NCBI RefSeq assembly: GCF_018614035.1
Contig: NZ_JAGGPA010000006.1
Coordinates: forward strand, 62,001-126,000
DNA length: 64,000 nucleotides
Direction of reading: 5' to 3'
From: Streptomyces sp. ISL-96
GTDB taxonomy: Bacteria > Actinomycetota > Actinomycetes > Streptomycetales > Streptomycetaceae
Part shown: positions 31,168 to 40,475 of the stretch, piece by piece
How the letters are laid out: every line of letters starts with the position of its first letter
Position numbering within the stretch: the first letter of the stretch is position 1
Notes under the pieces: model-generated
The model's input: the letters and a program-made list of their open reading frames with translations, nothing else
What the model was told of the DNA's origin: nothing
The model's database searches: none
Position numbers and translations under genes: made by a program

Positions 31168-32700
31168 TCAGGGCGACGACTTCCGTGTCAGTCGGCTGCC
31201 CACGACGGCCAGAAGGACCACACCGGTCAGCACGCTCAGCGCGGTGTGGCCGAGGAAGCTGCCCACCAGCCAGCCCGCCGCCGCGCCGGTCACCACCAGG
31301 GACCCGATCTCCAGGACGTCCGCGATCCGTCCGCCGGTCCCGCCCCGCCAGCGGCGTACAACCACCAGCGGAAGGACCAGCCCCAGCGAGCCGAGCAGGG
31401 CGATCAGTGGAGCGTGCAGACGGACCGGCACGGGGAGCTTGTACGCCAGCGCCTGGATGGCGGTCAGCGTGAGCAGGACGGAACCGATGACCGTGGTCTG
31501 GATGAGGGACAGGTACTGCTGATGGTTCTGCAGCCGCTGTGCGGCGGACTCCGTGGCGACCCGGGCGGCCTCGGCCATCTGCTCCTGGGCGATGCCCAGG
31601 TAGGTCACGTCGTCGTCGAGCACCGCGGCCAGCTTCACGCTCAGCTCCTCGTCGTTCTGGAGGACTGTCGGCCGGCCGTCAGCGCCCGACCCCAGGACGT
31701 GCAGCCCGGCGGACGCGACCTCCAGGGAGCGGGTCATGTTGCGCAGGCCACGCATCATCGTGCTCGCCAGCCGCTCCTCGGCAAGAGCCTGCTGGGCCTG
31801 CTTGGCGATGCTCTCCCAGCGCGCGAGGGCCCGGCGGCCGGTGGCGGGCTGCGTTGCCGAACTCGCCATCAGCTCCTGCCACTTCGTGGTCAGTTCCTCG
31901 CCTCTCCGCCTCAGCCGGTCGATGCGTTCGCTCACTGCGTCGGCGCTGTCGCGGCGCAACCGGTAGTTCTCGCGGATGAGGGCGGCGCCGATGAGATAGC
32001 GCGTCAGAGGCACGAGGCCCTCGTGCTCGGCGTACCAGCTCCAGTCGTCCAGGAAGCCTTCCTGCTGGTCGGTCGCCAGGGTGGTGAGGAGGAAGTCGCG
32101 GCGCACGGAGAGGGCCTCTCCCGGTCGGGTGATCTCCCACAGCGTCAGCCCGTCCTCCGTCTCGACCGGGCGGGAGAGTCGGGACTGCGGCGACAGCTCC
32201 CGACGGAGTCGCTCTCCCACGAGTGCGTGGTCTGGGGGCGAGCTGCCGTCGAGAATCCCGAGCGAGCGGTAGATGCGGACCGCTCCAATGAGCGAGGCGT
32301 CGGTGTCGCCGGCCGCCGACGCCGCTCGCGCACGGGCCTCTTCCCAGATGCGTTCGAGCGCGCGCAGCACCTGTGCACTCTCCTCGGCGGTGCGGCCCGG
32401 CCCCTCCTCCGCCGCCAGCATGACGGTGAGTACGACCACGTCGTGCAGCCGGTAGAGCATCGCCTGCATGGACCCGGTGGCGTCGGCCCGTTGCCGCAAG
32501 GACAGGAAACCGACCCCGTTCCTCAGGTCGGCGGGAAGGGACAGTTCACCGCCTGGCTGGAGCGCGGTGCCCATGCCGGCCTGCGCACACGTCTCCCAGA
32601 GGAGTTCCAACAGGGGGCCCGCCGTGTCACCGAACCGCTGGGACGCGAAGAAGTAGTGCAGTTGCAGCGCCTCACGCGCGAGGCGCGGTTCACTGCTCAT
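31168..32700 (-). CDS. CATRA-system large partner (membrane protein)
   Basis: A 510-residue protein starting at the ATG that overlaps the stop of the small upstream partner. The N-terminal part (REALQLHYFFASQRFGDTAG, WETCAQAGMGTALQ) matches what I recall of 'CATRA conflict system CASPASE/TPR repeat-associated' proteins. The middle is helical. The C-terminus has several transmembrane helices (APLIALLGSLGLVLPLVVV, EIGSLVVTGAAAGWLVGSFL, LSVLTGVVLLAVVG). It may be the membrane-acting or sensing partner of the CHAT protease at 33091. Assignment is from memory and gene order; no search was made. Confidence 0.65.
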   Translation of the reverse strand: MSSEPRLAREALQLHYFFASQRFGDTAGPLLELLWETCAQAGMGTALQPGGELSLPADLRNGVGFLSLRQRADATGSMQAMLYRLHDVVVLTVMLAAEEGPGRTAEESAQVLRALERIWEEARARAASAAGDTDASLIGAVRIYRSLGILDGSSPPDHALVGERLRRELSPQSRLSRPVETEDGLTLWEITRPGEALSVRRDFLLTTLATDQQEGFLDDWSWYAEHEGLVPLTRYLIGAALIRENYRLRRDSADAVSERIDRLRRRGEELTTKWQELMASSATQPATGRRALARWESIAKQAQQALAEERLASTMMRGLRNMTRSLEVASAGLHVLGSGADGRPTVLQNDEELSVKLAAVLDDDVTYLGIAQEQMAEAARVATESAAQRLQNHQQYLSLIQTTVIGSVLLTLTAIQALAYKLPVPVRLHAPLIALLGSLGLVLPLVVVRRWRGGTGGRIADVLEIGSLVVTGAAAGWLVGSFLGHTALSVLTGVVLLAVVGSRLTRKSSP

Positions 32701-33019
32701 CCTGGTCCTCGGTGCGCTCCCTCTTACGCTCGTCCTGCCCCAGCTTGTCCTCGATGAGCGCCTTCCGCTCAAGGATTTGCTCGGACGGCCCGGTCGTGCC
32801 GCCCGTCAGCTTCCTGGGCGTGCGCTCCACCTTCACGATGTCCTCAAGCCGGAAGAGCGCCCTCCGGAACCCGTCGTGGTCGCTCCGGTCCAGCGACGCG
32901 GACATGGCGGCCAGTGCGTCCTCCACCCGTTCCCACCCGTCCGGCGTGAGCCGGCTGCGGCCCGCAGCCTCCAGCATGTCCTCAGCCACCTGACGCAGAC
33001 CGCTCAACTCAGCGTGCAC
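32690..33019 (-). CDS. CATRA-system small partner
   Basis: A 109-residue charged protein. The segment GLRQVAEDMLEAAGRSRLTPDGWERVEDALAAMSASL (in parts: RQVAEDMLEAAGR, GWERVEDALAAMSASL) and RRALFRLEDIVKVERTPRKL resemble short 'CATRA system-associated' proteins. It overlaps the larger partner by 11 bp and is divergent from the CHAT gene with a 71-bp gap that must hold promoters for both directions. Confidence 0.65.
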   Translation of the reverse strand: MHAELSGLRQVAEDMLEAAGRSRLTPDGWERVEDALAAMSASLDRSDHDGFRRALFRLEDIVKVERTPRKLTGGTTGPSEQILERKALIEDKLGQDERKRERTEDQDEQ

Positions 33020-33090
33020 ACCGCCCCCTTGCTACTCTCCGAACGCTGCACCCAGATTAGGGGATCCGACGAGGTGGCGACGGGGGGCGG

Positions 33091-36000
33091 ATGAGCCGCA
33101 CGATCGGTTGGAACGGTTTCGGACGGTTCCTGGGACGGCTGCTGTTCGTCAGGGACGCGAACCTCGTCGCGTCAGGCATGGGCCACTACGCCCACGAGAA
33201 CCTGCGGGCCTGGTACGATAACCCCGGCGACGTGCAGGCCCTTCAGAACGCCATCTCCTTCTATCGGACCGCCCTGAAGAACACCACGCCCGACCACCCG
33301 CAACGAGCCGCCCTGGAAGAGCAACTGGGTGCCTGCGAGGGTTTCTACTGGATCGCGACCGGCATCCTGGAGGCCCTGCACCAGTCGATCGACCTCATGG
33401 CGGCGTCCGCGGCCCGCACGCCTCCGGCCGACGCCAAGAACTGGATCGGCCGTCGCTGGATGCTGATGCTCCTGCACATCCTGCGCTACGGCACGACCAA
33501 GGATGCCTCCGACGCCCGGCTCTCCGAGGACTGTCACCGGTCGCTGGCACCGATGCTTGACGCATCGCACGGGCAGCCCTGGGTGCCTGACCAGCGCGCG
33601 GTGGTGTGCCTCACCGCAGCCCAGCTCGCCGCGCTACGGGGGGACGAGACGGCGGGGGCCTCCTGGCTGGGGCAGGCCCGGCAGGCCTTCGGCGGTTCCC
33701 TGGTCCCGACCGCGGGCCCGGGGGTCGAGACCTGGTCCCTCCTTCTCCTGCGACGCGTCCGCTTCCTGCAGGAACGCTACGAGAGCACTCATGACCACCA
33801 GCTCTGCCAGGAGGCGGTCGCCCTGTGCTCCTGCGGCATCGGCGCGTTCGGTGAACGGCCGGGCGATCCAGCGCTGTTCGAGCTGCGCGGTCGTCTTCTC
33901 TTCACCCGCTACCGGCTCGTCGGACAGCGGCAGGACGCTCAAGGCGCCCGCCTCGACTGCGAGGCCGCCCTGCGCCTCGCCGACCCCGGCCAGGGGCAAC
34001 GGCGCGCCGACGTGCAGTGGCGTCTGGCCATGCTGCTCCTGCTGACCTCCCAGCACGAGCAGCTCGCGCCCGTGGACATCGCCCTGGCCCACCGCCTCGC
34101 CACCGAATCCCTGGCCGCAGTCACACCCGGTTCGGCGGATCACGCGGCGCACGTGCGTCTGCTGGCCGACGTCCGCTACCAGTTCCCGTCCGAGGCCGGC
34201 ATCGCGTACATGCGGGAGACGGCGGCGCTGTATGAGCGGGCTCTCGCCGAACTGGCCGGCAGCGATCACGCCTGGCTCATTCACAACCGGCTCGCCCTGC
34301 TCAACGGAGACTTCTACCGGGCCATCGGAGACCCGGAGCAGCTGTCGACCGGAATCGGCCACGCGGAACAGGCCGTACGTCTCTGCCCGCCGCGCGAAGC
34401 CCCGCAACAGCTCCCGGTTGCGCACTCCGTGCTCGGCGACCTGCTTCGACTGCGGTACGAACGCTCCGGTGACCGGCGGGACTACGAGCGGGCACGGGAG
34501 CACACGGGCCAGGGCGTCGCCCTCGCGCAGTTTCCCGGGACCGCGCCCCAGTGGGCGCAACGCCTCTCCAACCACGCGCTGGTTCTCGCCCTCCCGGGCC
34601 GCCCCGAGGACTACCGCGCCGCAGAGCGGCTGCTGCGCGACGCCCTCGACAGTGAGGGCCTCCTTCCACAGGACAAGCCCGTCCTGCACCACAACCTCGG
34701 GACGATCCTGCGGCAGGCCGCCGAGGTCACGCATGACCGCGAGCAGCTCCGGCACGGTGTCGGGCACCTGAAGCTGGCGGTGGCCACCACAACGGCGAAC
34801 GACGTCCTCGGCAGACTCGCTCGCCGCAACCTGGCCGTGGCCCTGCACTCCTGGTGGCTGCTCGACGAGGATCCCGCTCTGCTCGACGAGGCACTGGAAG
34901 TGGCCGAGGCCGCACTTGAGGAGGCTCCCGCCGAAGCACCGGACCACCCCCTGCTGCTGTCCGATCTGGGCGGCTGCCTGATCAGCCGCGGTGTCCACCA
35001 CGCCGAGCAGAACGACGTGGAGCGCGGGCGCCGCGACGTGGAGCGTGCGGTGGAGGTGCTGCGACAGGCCTTGCGCTCGCTGCCGTCCGGGTACACCACC
35101 CGTCCGGCCATCGAAAACCAGTACGGTGAAGCCCTGAAAGCCCTCGGACAGCTCACCGGTGACCGGCGAGGCAGGGAGGAGGCGCTGGCCGTCCACCGCC
35201 AGACCGTGAACTCGCTGGACGCGGACAACCCGTCCTGGGCACTGTCCGCGCTGCTCCTCGCCACCACGCTCGTCAGCGTCGAGGCACCGTCGGCCGAGGA
35301 AGTGAGCGAGGCCGCGAGCCTGTGCCTGCGGGCCGCCCGGCATCCGTCGGCGACTCCGACGACCCGATGGAACGCGGCTGTCAAGGGCGCCGATCTCCTG
35401 GCTGGCCGGGGCGACTGGACGATGGCTCTCGACGCGTGCACCGCCGCCATCGCCGTTCTGCCGCGGCTGGCCTGGGGCGGGCTCGCCTTTGACGACCGAC
35501 TGCACGCCCTGAGCGACACCTCGCAAATGGTCTCCGACGCGGCCGCCATCGCCCTGCACGCCGGTGAGTCCGAAAGGGCGCTGGAGATCCTCGAACACGG
35601 CCGCGGTCAACTGCTCTCCCATGCCCTGGACATGCGCGCCGACCTGGAGACCGTACGTTGCCAGGACCTTCGGCTGGCAACCGAACTGGAGCTGCTCCGC
35701 AACGACCAGGACACAGCCCGGAGCGGCGAACCCGAGCATGTGGGAACGGACCGGAGGCAGCGGCAGCACCACTGGGACCATCTCGTCCAGCAGGTGCGGC
35801 ATCTCCCGGGATTGGCCGACTTCCTCAAGCCCCTCCCGTACCGCGACCTCCTCTCCGCCGCGCAGGACGGCCCAGTCATCGTCCTCAACTCCAGCCCCAT
35901 CCGCTCGGACGCGCTGGTCCTCCATGACAACGCCCTCACGGTCGTCCCGCTGCCCGGGTTCCGGCACAGCAAGGCGGTGCTCCGCGCCCAGGCCCTGTCA

Positions 36001-36990
36001 CGGCTGGTGCACCCGCTTAAGGAAGGGGACGACGCGGACGAAGAGCAGCACATCGAGCTGCGCACGTATCTGATCGACCTGCTGGACTGGCTGTGGACGA
36101 CGATCGCGGAGCCCGTGCTGCGGGTCCTCCCCTCCACCCCGCACACGGACGAGAACGCACTGCCGCCCCGCATCTGGTGGTGCCCCACCGGCGTGTTCAA
36201 CCACCTCCCGGTCCATGCGGCCACCCGGATCCAGGACCCGTTCGACCCGTACAGCCTGGCCGGCGACAGCCTCACCGACCGTTTCGTCTCCAGTCACACC
36301 CCGACGCTGCGTGCCCTCAAGGCCGCCCGGGAGGCCGATCGGGCCGTGTCCGGGGCGAAGCCTTCGATGCTGCTCGTCGGCGTGGGCAGGACTCCGCCTG
36401 GAACGGACCTGGCCGAACTGGACCACGTCGACGCCGAGATCGACGCCGTCGCGCGACTGTTCCCGGCAGCCGAGCCGCTGCGCGACGAGGAGGCGCTCCG
36501 GGCAACCGTCCTGCAACGGCTCAGGTCCGGCGGGTGGTTCCACTTCGCTGGCCACGGTGAACAGCACCCCGAGGAACCCGACGGCCTGCTCTACCTGTGG
36601 GACCACCACCTGAGCAACTCTCTGCGCATGCGGGACATCGCCGGTCTCCGCCTCGACCGGGCCGAACTCGCGTTCCTCTCGGCCTGCCAGACCCACCTGG
36701 CCCCGCGGGCCCATTCCGACGAACCCGTCAGCCTCGCCGGGGCGCTGCAACTCGCTGGCTTCCGGCACGTCGTCGCCGCCCAGTGGCAGCTGGACAGCTA
36801 CAGGGCTCGGCACGTCGCCACGCGCTTCTACGAGAAGCTGCTGGACAGCTCCGGTGCCCGCAGCCCGGCGGACGCTGTCCCGACGGCCCGCGACGCGGCA
36901 TACGCCCTGCACGCGGCGGTACGGGAGCGCCGCCGCGACCGCCCGGAAGCCGTCGAGGTGTGGGCGGCGTATGTGCACCTCGGCCCGTGA
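33091..36990 (+). CDS. CHAT-domain protease with TPR-like repeats (CATRA effector)
   Basis: A 1299-residue protein. Residues 1-850 are helical TPR-like repeats (for example LGDLLRLRYERSGDRRDYERA, ALDSEGLLPQDKPVLHHNLG, each about 35-40 residues). Residues 1020-1299 form a CHAT (caspase-like) domain with catalytic His1155 (FHFAGHGE) and Cys1199 (LSACQTH), both present. Such proteins are activated by a partner and then cleave a target, often to stop growth after infection. With the two small divergent genes it matches the CATRA conflict-system layout. It is cargo between two long direct repeats. Confidence 0.85.
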   Translation: MSRTIGWNGFGRFLGRLLFVRDANLVASGMGHYAHENLRAWYDNPGDVQALQNAISFYRTALKNTTPDHPQRAALEEQLGACEGFYWIATGILEALHQSIDLMAASAARTPPADAKNWIGRRWMLMLLHILRYGTTKDASDARLSEDCHRSLAPMLDASHGQPWVPDQRAVVCLTAAQLAALRGDETAGASWLGQARQAFGGSLVPTAGPGVETWSLLLLRRVRFLQERYESTHDHQLCQEAVALCSCGIGAFGERPGDPALFELRGRLLFTRYRLVGQRQDAQGARLDCEAALRLADPGQGQRRADVQWRLAMLLLLTSQHEQLAPVDIALAHRLATESLAAVTPGSADHAAHVRLLADVRYQFPSEAGIAYMRETAALYERALAELAGSDHAWLIHNRLALLNGDFYRAIGDPEQLSTGIGHAEQAVRLCPPREAPQQLPVAHSVLGDLLRLRYERSGDRRDYERAREHTGQGVALAQFPGTAPQWAQRLSNHALVLALPGRPEDYRAAERLLRDALDSEGLLPQDKPVLHHNLGTILRQAAEVTHDREQLRHGVGHLKLAVATTTANDVLGRLARRNLAVALHSWWLLDEDPALLDEALEVAEAALEEAPAEAPDHPLLLSDLGGCLISRGVHHAEQNDVERGRRDVERAVEVLRQALRSLPSGYTTRPAIENQYGEALKALGQLTGDRRGREEALAVHRQTVNSLDADNPSWALSALLLATTLVSVEAPSAEEVSEAASLCLRAARHPSATPTTRWNAAVKGADLLAGRGDWTMALDACTAAIAVLPRLAWGGLAFDDRLHALSDTSQMVSDAAAIALHAGESERALEILEHGRGQLLSHALDMRADLETVRCQDLRLATELELLRNDQDTARSGEPEHVGTDRRQRQHHWDHLVQQVRHLPGLADFLKPLPYRDLLSAAQDGPVIVLNSSPIRSDALVLHDNALTVVPLPGFRHSKAVLRAQALSRLVHPLKEGDDADEEQHIELRTYLIDLLDWLWTTIAEPVLRVLPSTPHTDENALPPRIWWCPTGVFNHLPVHAATRIQDPFDPYSLAGDSLTDRFVSSHTPTLRALKAAREADRAVSGAKPSMLLVGVGRTPPGTDLAELDHVDAEIDAVARLFPAAEPLRDEEALRATVLQRLRSGGWFHFAGHGEQHPEEPDGLLYLWDHHLSNSLRMRDIAGLRLDRAELAFLSACQTHLAPRAHSDEPVSLAGALQLAGFRHVVAAQWQLDSYRARHVATRFYEKLLDSSGARSPADAVPTARDAAYALHAAVRERRRDRPEAVEVWAAYVHLGP

Positions 36991-37088
36991 TCGGGGCGCG
37001 GCGGCATCATGAAGACGGGGATCAGATGTCCCGGAAGAGACCAGCGAGGCCCGCGACCTGCGGCTAGGGGGCGGGTTCGCAGGTTGCT

Positions 37089-37182
37089 CTTTCGGCTGTT
37101 TCACACTCGTGGCCGTTGATGCAGCCGGAAGTCCCAGGGAACTCCCACTACCGACAGCCATTCTTTCGACTCTGTACAGAGC
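37089..37182. repeat. Right flanking repeat of the CHAT module
   Basis: This is the direct-orientation partner of 30316-30423. Shared blocks in order: CTTTCGGCTGTTTC, CTCGTG, TGATGCAGCC, AGTCCCAG, GGGAACTCCCACT, CCGAC, TCTTTCG. It lies in the 322-bp gap between the CHAT gene and the next leftward gene; otherwise that gap shows no gene. Confidence 0.75.
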
Positions 37183-37312
37183 GTGCGGGTGCTCCGGCAC
37201 CCTGACTGACCAGAGGTGTCCGCGTGGAGTGGCGGACACCCTAACTGGGCGGCCAGTGCGCAGCCAAACCGTTCAGCAGACTTCAGGCCCAGCACCACGC
37301 AACCCCCGCGCG

Positions 37313-37717
37313 CTAATCCAGATAAATGCCGGCGAAGGCGCCGTCGAAGCCGAGCGCGATCAGGCCCTGCTCGACGCTGGGGTAGGTAGTTCCGTCCGGA
37401 ATGGCGATCATGGCGTCGAAGTCGGCGCGGCTGATCTCGGGCTCGAGCCACTGGTTGCTGCAGCGGCAGCGGACCCAGACGTTGCGGCCATGGTTGATGA
37501 GCAGCCAGTCACGCCGGGCGCGGCAGGCCGAGCACATCACGGGGATCCCGCGCAGGGACAACTGCGGTGGGTGGCTGAGGCAGCGCGTCGCGCCGGATCC
37601 ACTGGGAGGCTGCGTCTCGAACTGGAGCTGCAGCAGGGGGTCGCTTCCGGCGGGGACGGCGGGCAGGACGGGGGTCGGCTCTACGTGGTGGTCGGTCGTT
37701 CTGAGCACGAGCGTCAT
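37313..37717 (-). CDS. Hypothetical protein with a zinc-ribbon-like pattern
   Basis: A 134-residue protein with CSACRARRDWLLINHGRNVWVRCRC read as CSAC near residue 62 and CRC near residue 84, a pattern fitting a small zinc ribbon. N-terminal residues are disordered. The C-terminus SVEQGLIALGFDGAFAGIYLD looks helical. Similar proteins occur beside mobilisation genes of Streptomyces elements. It is the last gene of the leftward block. Confidence 0.65.
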   Translation of the reverse strand: MTLVLRTTDHHVEPTPVLPAVPAGSDPLLQLQFETQPPSGSGATRCLSHPPQLSLRGIPVMCSACRARRDWLLINHGRNVWVRCRCSNQWLEPEISRADFDAMIAIPDGTTYPSVEQGLIALGFDGAFAGIYLD

Positions 37718-37825
37718 CTCCCGGTCGAGGGCCTTCTCTGTTCATCCGTAACAGCCGGTGGAGCCGGTTGTCCAGAGGTTTCGCGCAGTCCCGCAGGCCG
37801 GGTGGCAGGCCTGCCGGACTGCTGG

Positions 37826-39589
37826 TCAGCGGCGCGGCGGGCGGTTGCGCGGGTCCAGTGCGGCGGGTCGGGTCGCTGCCGGAGGTGCGGTCCGGGTGCC
37901 GGTTCGGTTGGGCGTCGGCTTGGTTCGGCCGGTGCCGGCCTGCGGGGGGCGTGCGGCCTCGCCCGGGTGCGTGGGGAGCTGGGCGAGTCGGCGCAGTCGC
38001 CAGACCAGGACGTCGTTCACGTCCTCGGCGGTGTCGAGTTCGCGCATCTCGATGGCCTCCTGCAGCAGGGCCCTGGGGTCGTGGCCTGCCTGCTCGGCCT
38101 GGGCAAGTGTGGCGGCGAGGGCGTCGGTATTCGTCTCGGCGTCGGCACGAAGACTGCTCTCGGGAAGGGCTGCGCGGATGGTGGTCTCGTACGTGCGGCG
38201 CTCGGCTTCGGGCAGGGCGCGGCCGTGGTCCCGCAGGGCCTGCATGGGTGCGGCGGCGGCCTGGCGGTAGGCGGCGCGCAGGTGCTCGGCGGTCTGACGG
38301 GAGGCTTCGGCCTGTTGGGCGTGACCGCGTGCGGAGTGCCAGCGTGCTGCGGCCAACGCCACCAGGACCAGGGTGGAGACGAGCATGGCGGTGGTGCCGC
38401 CGTCCTCTCCTCGGCCGAGCGCGCTGCCAGCCTGGATGATGCCTCGGGCCGCCGAGCGGATCGCCCGGGTGTCGGCGCGTTCGGCCCGGACGTGGCTGCG
38501 GGTGGCGCGTTCGAAGGAGCGAGCGGCGGCACCAAGTTCGGCGCGGGTGGCGGCCGGAGAGGTCTGGGCAACCGCGTCCAGGAGTTCGCCGACTCCGACG
38601 AGTTGGGCTGCGGCATCGTCGTCGTCGCTGTCCAGGCGGATCGCGGCGCGCTCGGCGATCCCGGTCGCGGTGCGTCGCCCCCGTGCGGGCGGCGACCAGT
38701 CCGACCGGCCGGTGTCGGCTTCCGGCATCGTGACCGCGTCGGCGGTTCCGTCAGCAAGGCGGCGCTGGATCTTCGGATAGGAAAGGTCGGGGGCCAGGGT
38801 CGAGCCCGCGAACCAGACCGGTTCGCGGTCGCGGTTGCGGTCGCCGGGCAGTGCGACGGTGTAGCCGAGGACGTCCCCGGACGGGGCGTGCCGCAGCTTG
38901 ACGCGCAGGCCCGCCTCGCGAAGGCGGGTGAAGAACTCGGCTTCGCTTGCGGCTCCGGCGACGGCCTGGCGGACGGCTTCGCGCAGTGTCTCGCGCGGTG
39001 TCTCGGGTCGGCCGGTGCGCTCGGCTTTGAAGCGCTCGGCGCTGGTGGGGGTCTTGGCTCCGGTGCCGTCGCCGGGCTTGAGCTGGCGCAGCTCCATCTC
39101 CTGTTCGATTCGGCGGCATTCGGCCTGGGCCTTCTTGAAGTCGTAGTTCATACTCGGGCGGCGCAGGTCGCCCCGGACCATCGTGGCCAGGATGTGGATG
39201 TGGTCCTCCGCGTGGCGCACCGCGACCCAGCGGCACCCGTCCGGATCGCCCTCGGGGGCGAGGTTGACGGCGTGGACCAGGCGACGGGCCACGGTGTTCC
39301 ACTCCTCGTCGGTCAGGGTGCGGTCGCCGGGGTCGGTACGCACCGAGCAGTGCCAGACGTGCTCGGCCTTGGTGCCGGCCTGCTTGACCCGCAGGTCCAA
39401 GGCTCCGGCGAGCCGGGCCAGCGTGACCTTGGGATCGGGATCGGGGCTGGTATCGCGGCCGGGGTCGGGGGCGAAGCCGTCCCAACTGCCGACGAGGTGG
39501 GGGTCGGTGTGCTCGTCGCGTTTGCCGGGGCCGTACAGGTAGACGAGCAGGCCATGGGTGCGTGAGCCACGTCGGATCTTGGGGACCAT
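37826..39589 (-). CDS. Conjugative relaxase (mobilisation nuclease)
   Basis: A 587-residue protein with an N-terminal relaxase domain: THGLLVYLYGPGKRDEHTDP (15-30, Tyr residues that may attack DNA), VWHCSVRTDP (78-87) and the metal-binding HIH in DHIHILATM (His130, His132). The central part is helical with a hydrophobic stretch (TAMLVSTLVLVALAAARW) near residue 425. The C-terminus is a basic disordered tail (RTKPTPNRTGTRT to NRPPRR), suitable as a T4SS signal. It would nick oriT and lead the strand to the coupling protein. The start ATG overlaps the stop of MobC. The frame is open upstream to 40180 without meaning. Confidence 0.85.
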   Translation of the reverse strand: MVPKIRRGSRTHGLLVYLYGPGKRDEHTDPHLVGSWDGFAPDPGRDTSPDPDPKVTLARLAGALDLRVKQAGTKAEHVWHCSVRTDPGDRTLTDEEWNTVARRLVHAVNLAPEGDPDGCRWVAVRHAEDHIHILATMVRGDLRRPSMNYDFKKAQAECRRIEQEMELRQLKPGDGTGAKTPTSAERFKAERTGRPETPRETLREAVRQAVAGAASEAEFFTRLREAGLRVKLRHAPSGDVLGYTVALPGDRNRDREPVWFAGSTLAPDLSYPKIQRRLADGTADAVTMPEADTGRSDWSPPARGRRTATGIAERAAIRLDSDDDDAAAQLVGVGELLDAVAQTSPAATRAELGAAARSFERATRSHVRAERADTRAIRSAARGIIQAGSALGRGEDGGTTAMLVSTLVLVALAAARWHSARGHAQQAEASRQTAEHLRAAYRQAAAAPMQALRDHGRALPEAERRTYETTIRAALPESSLRADAETNTDALAATLAQAEQAGHDPRALLQEAIEMRELDTAEDVNDVLVWRLRRLAQLPTHPGEAARPPQAGTGRTKPTPNRTGTRTAPPAATRPAALDPRNRPPRR

Positions 39590-40254
39590 CAGAGTCGCCT
39601 CTTCACCAGGGTGTCGGCCGCGTCGTCTATACGGGCCAAGAGGCGGGTCAAGGCCGTGAGGGCGTGGTCGAGTTCGCCGGGGCGGGGCTGCCCTCCGGCG
39701 TTGAAGACGAAGGCGATCTGGTTGATGTTGTTGCCGATGCGGGAGATGGCGGTGCGCAGGGCGGCCAGCTCGTCGATGGCGGCGTCGAGCTGTTCGTTGG
39801 TGTGCGCGGTGGTCGAACCGCGGGCGACGGCGAGGCCGGCGGCAGCGAGGAAACGGGCGACGGTGACGGCGCGCTGCTTGGCGGCGGCGGTGATCTCGGT
39901 CTTCTCGGTGTCGGACAGGCGCGTGGTCGTCTTGTGGGTGCGCTGGCTCGGGTTGCGGGTGCGTCGGCGCGGCTTGCGGTCGGGGAACGCAGGTTGGCTG
40001 GGGCTCTGCTGCTCGCGCGGGGCGCGATCGTCTGCTTCTCCCCCTGCGACCGGCGCCTCCTGGTGCCGGAAGTCTGGCTGGTCCCCGAGCGCCCTCGCTC
40101 GGGGACCAGCCAGACTTCCCCCGCCCCCCTGGGCGGGGGCAAGTGCATACGACGGGCCGTAGGACCGTCGTATGCGACAACTTGCTCCGCCAGGAGCGGT
40201 CGTGGGGTCACGCTGCTGTCCGGACGTGGTGGCCCTCGGGTCGCTGGCGGTCAC
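39589..40254 (-). CDS. MobC-like relaxosome accessory protein
   Basis: A protein of about 221 residues whose C-terminal 110 residues match MobC: RLSDTEKTEITAAAKQRAVT (RHH-like DNA-binding part), NEQLDAAIDELAALRTAISR and GNNINQIAFVFNAGG. MobC helps the relaxase open oriT. No ATG, GTG or TTG occurs in this frame between about 39919 and 40250; the GTG at 40254 overlaps the stop of the preceding gene (GTGA) and has GGAGA upstream. The coding region therefore runs through the candidate oriT hairpins. An alternative non-standard start after the hairpins is possible. Confidence 0.7.
   Translation of the reverse strand: MTASDPRATTSGQQRDPTTAPGGASCRIRRSYGPSYALAPAQGGGGSLAGPRARALGDQPDFRHQEAPVAGGEADDRAPREQQSPSQPAFPDRKPRRRTRNPSQRTHKTTTRLSDTEKTEITAAAKQRAVTVARFLAAAGLAVARGSTTAHTNEQLDAAIDELAALRTAISRIGNNINQIAFVFNAGGQPRPGELDHALTALTRLLARIDDAADTLVKRRL
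40069..40175. other. Candidate origin of transfer (three nested hairpins)
   Basis: Three perfect inverted repeats stand side by side: a 23-bp stem with CCCT loop (40069-40091 with 40096-40118), a 9-bp stem CCCCCGCCC/GGGCGGGGG (40118-40126 with 40131-40139) and an 11-bp stem GCATACGACGG/CCGTCGTATGC (40145-40155 with 40165-40175). Hairpins directly upstream of mobC and relaxase genes are the usual form of oriT. The nick site cannot be read from sequence. The longest stem could alternatively be a terminator. Confidence 0.65.
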
Positions 40255-40475
40255 CGGCTCGTCTCCGGGTTCTGCTGACGGATTTCGCGGAGGAGTTCCT
40301 CGATCCAGTCCATGGCCAGGACCGGGTGGTGCAGGGTCCACGGTCGGCTGTGTCGGGTTCGCTGCACGGTCCAGGTGTTGTCCGGGCCGGATCGTGCGCG
40401 GTGGAGGTGGCCCCGCTCGTGCAGGACGGTCAGCCAGGAGTCGACCTCGGTGGGTGTGGCCGGGTGTGTGCGCAT
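40251..40475 (-). CDS. Small hypothetical protein
   Basis: A 74-residue protein starting at ATG after GGAGAGC, with a winged-helix-like sequence EVDSWLTVLHERGHLHRARSGPD and VQRTRHSRPWTLHHPV. It overlaps the mobC start (GTGA). It may be a small DNA-binding subunit of the relaxosome; no family recognised. Confidence 0.6.
   Translation of the reverse strand: MRTHPATPTEVDSWLTVLHERGHLHRARSGPDNTWTVQRTRHSRPWTLHHPVLAMDWIEELLREIRQQNPETSR

Noticed and set aside
33634..35967. A 777-codon leftward frame opposite the CHAT protein
   Set aside because: Low-complexity composition, no motifs; the rightward frame encodes TPR-like repeats and the catalytic CHAT domain.
37109..39565. An 818-codon rightward open frame opposite the relaxase
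   Set aside because: It is a GC-driven shadow of the relaxase gene: Gly/Val/Arg-rich without domains, while the leftward frame carries the relaxase motifs.
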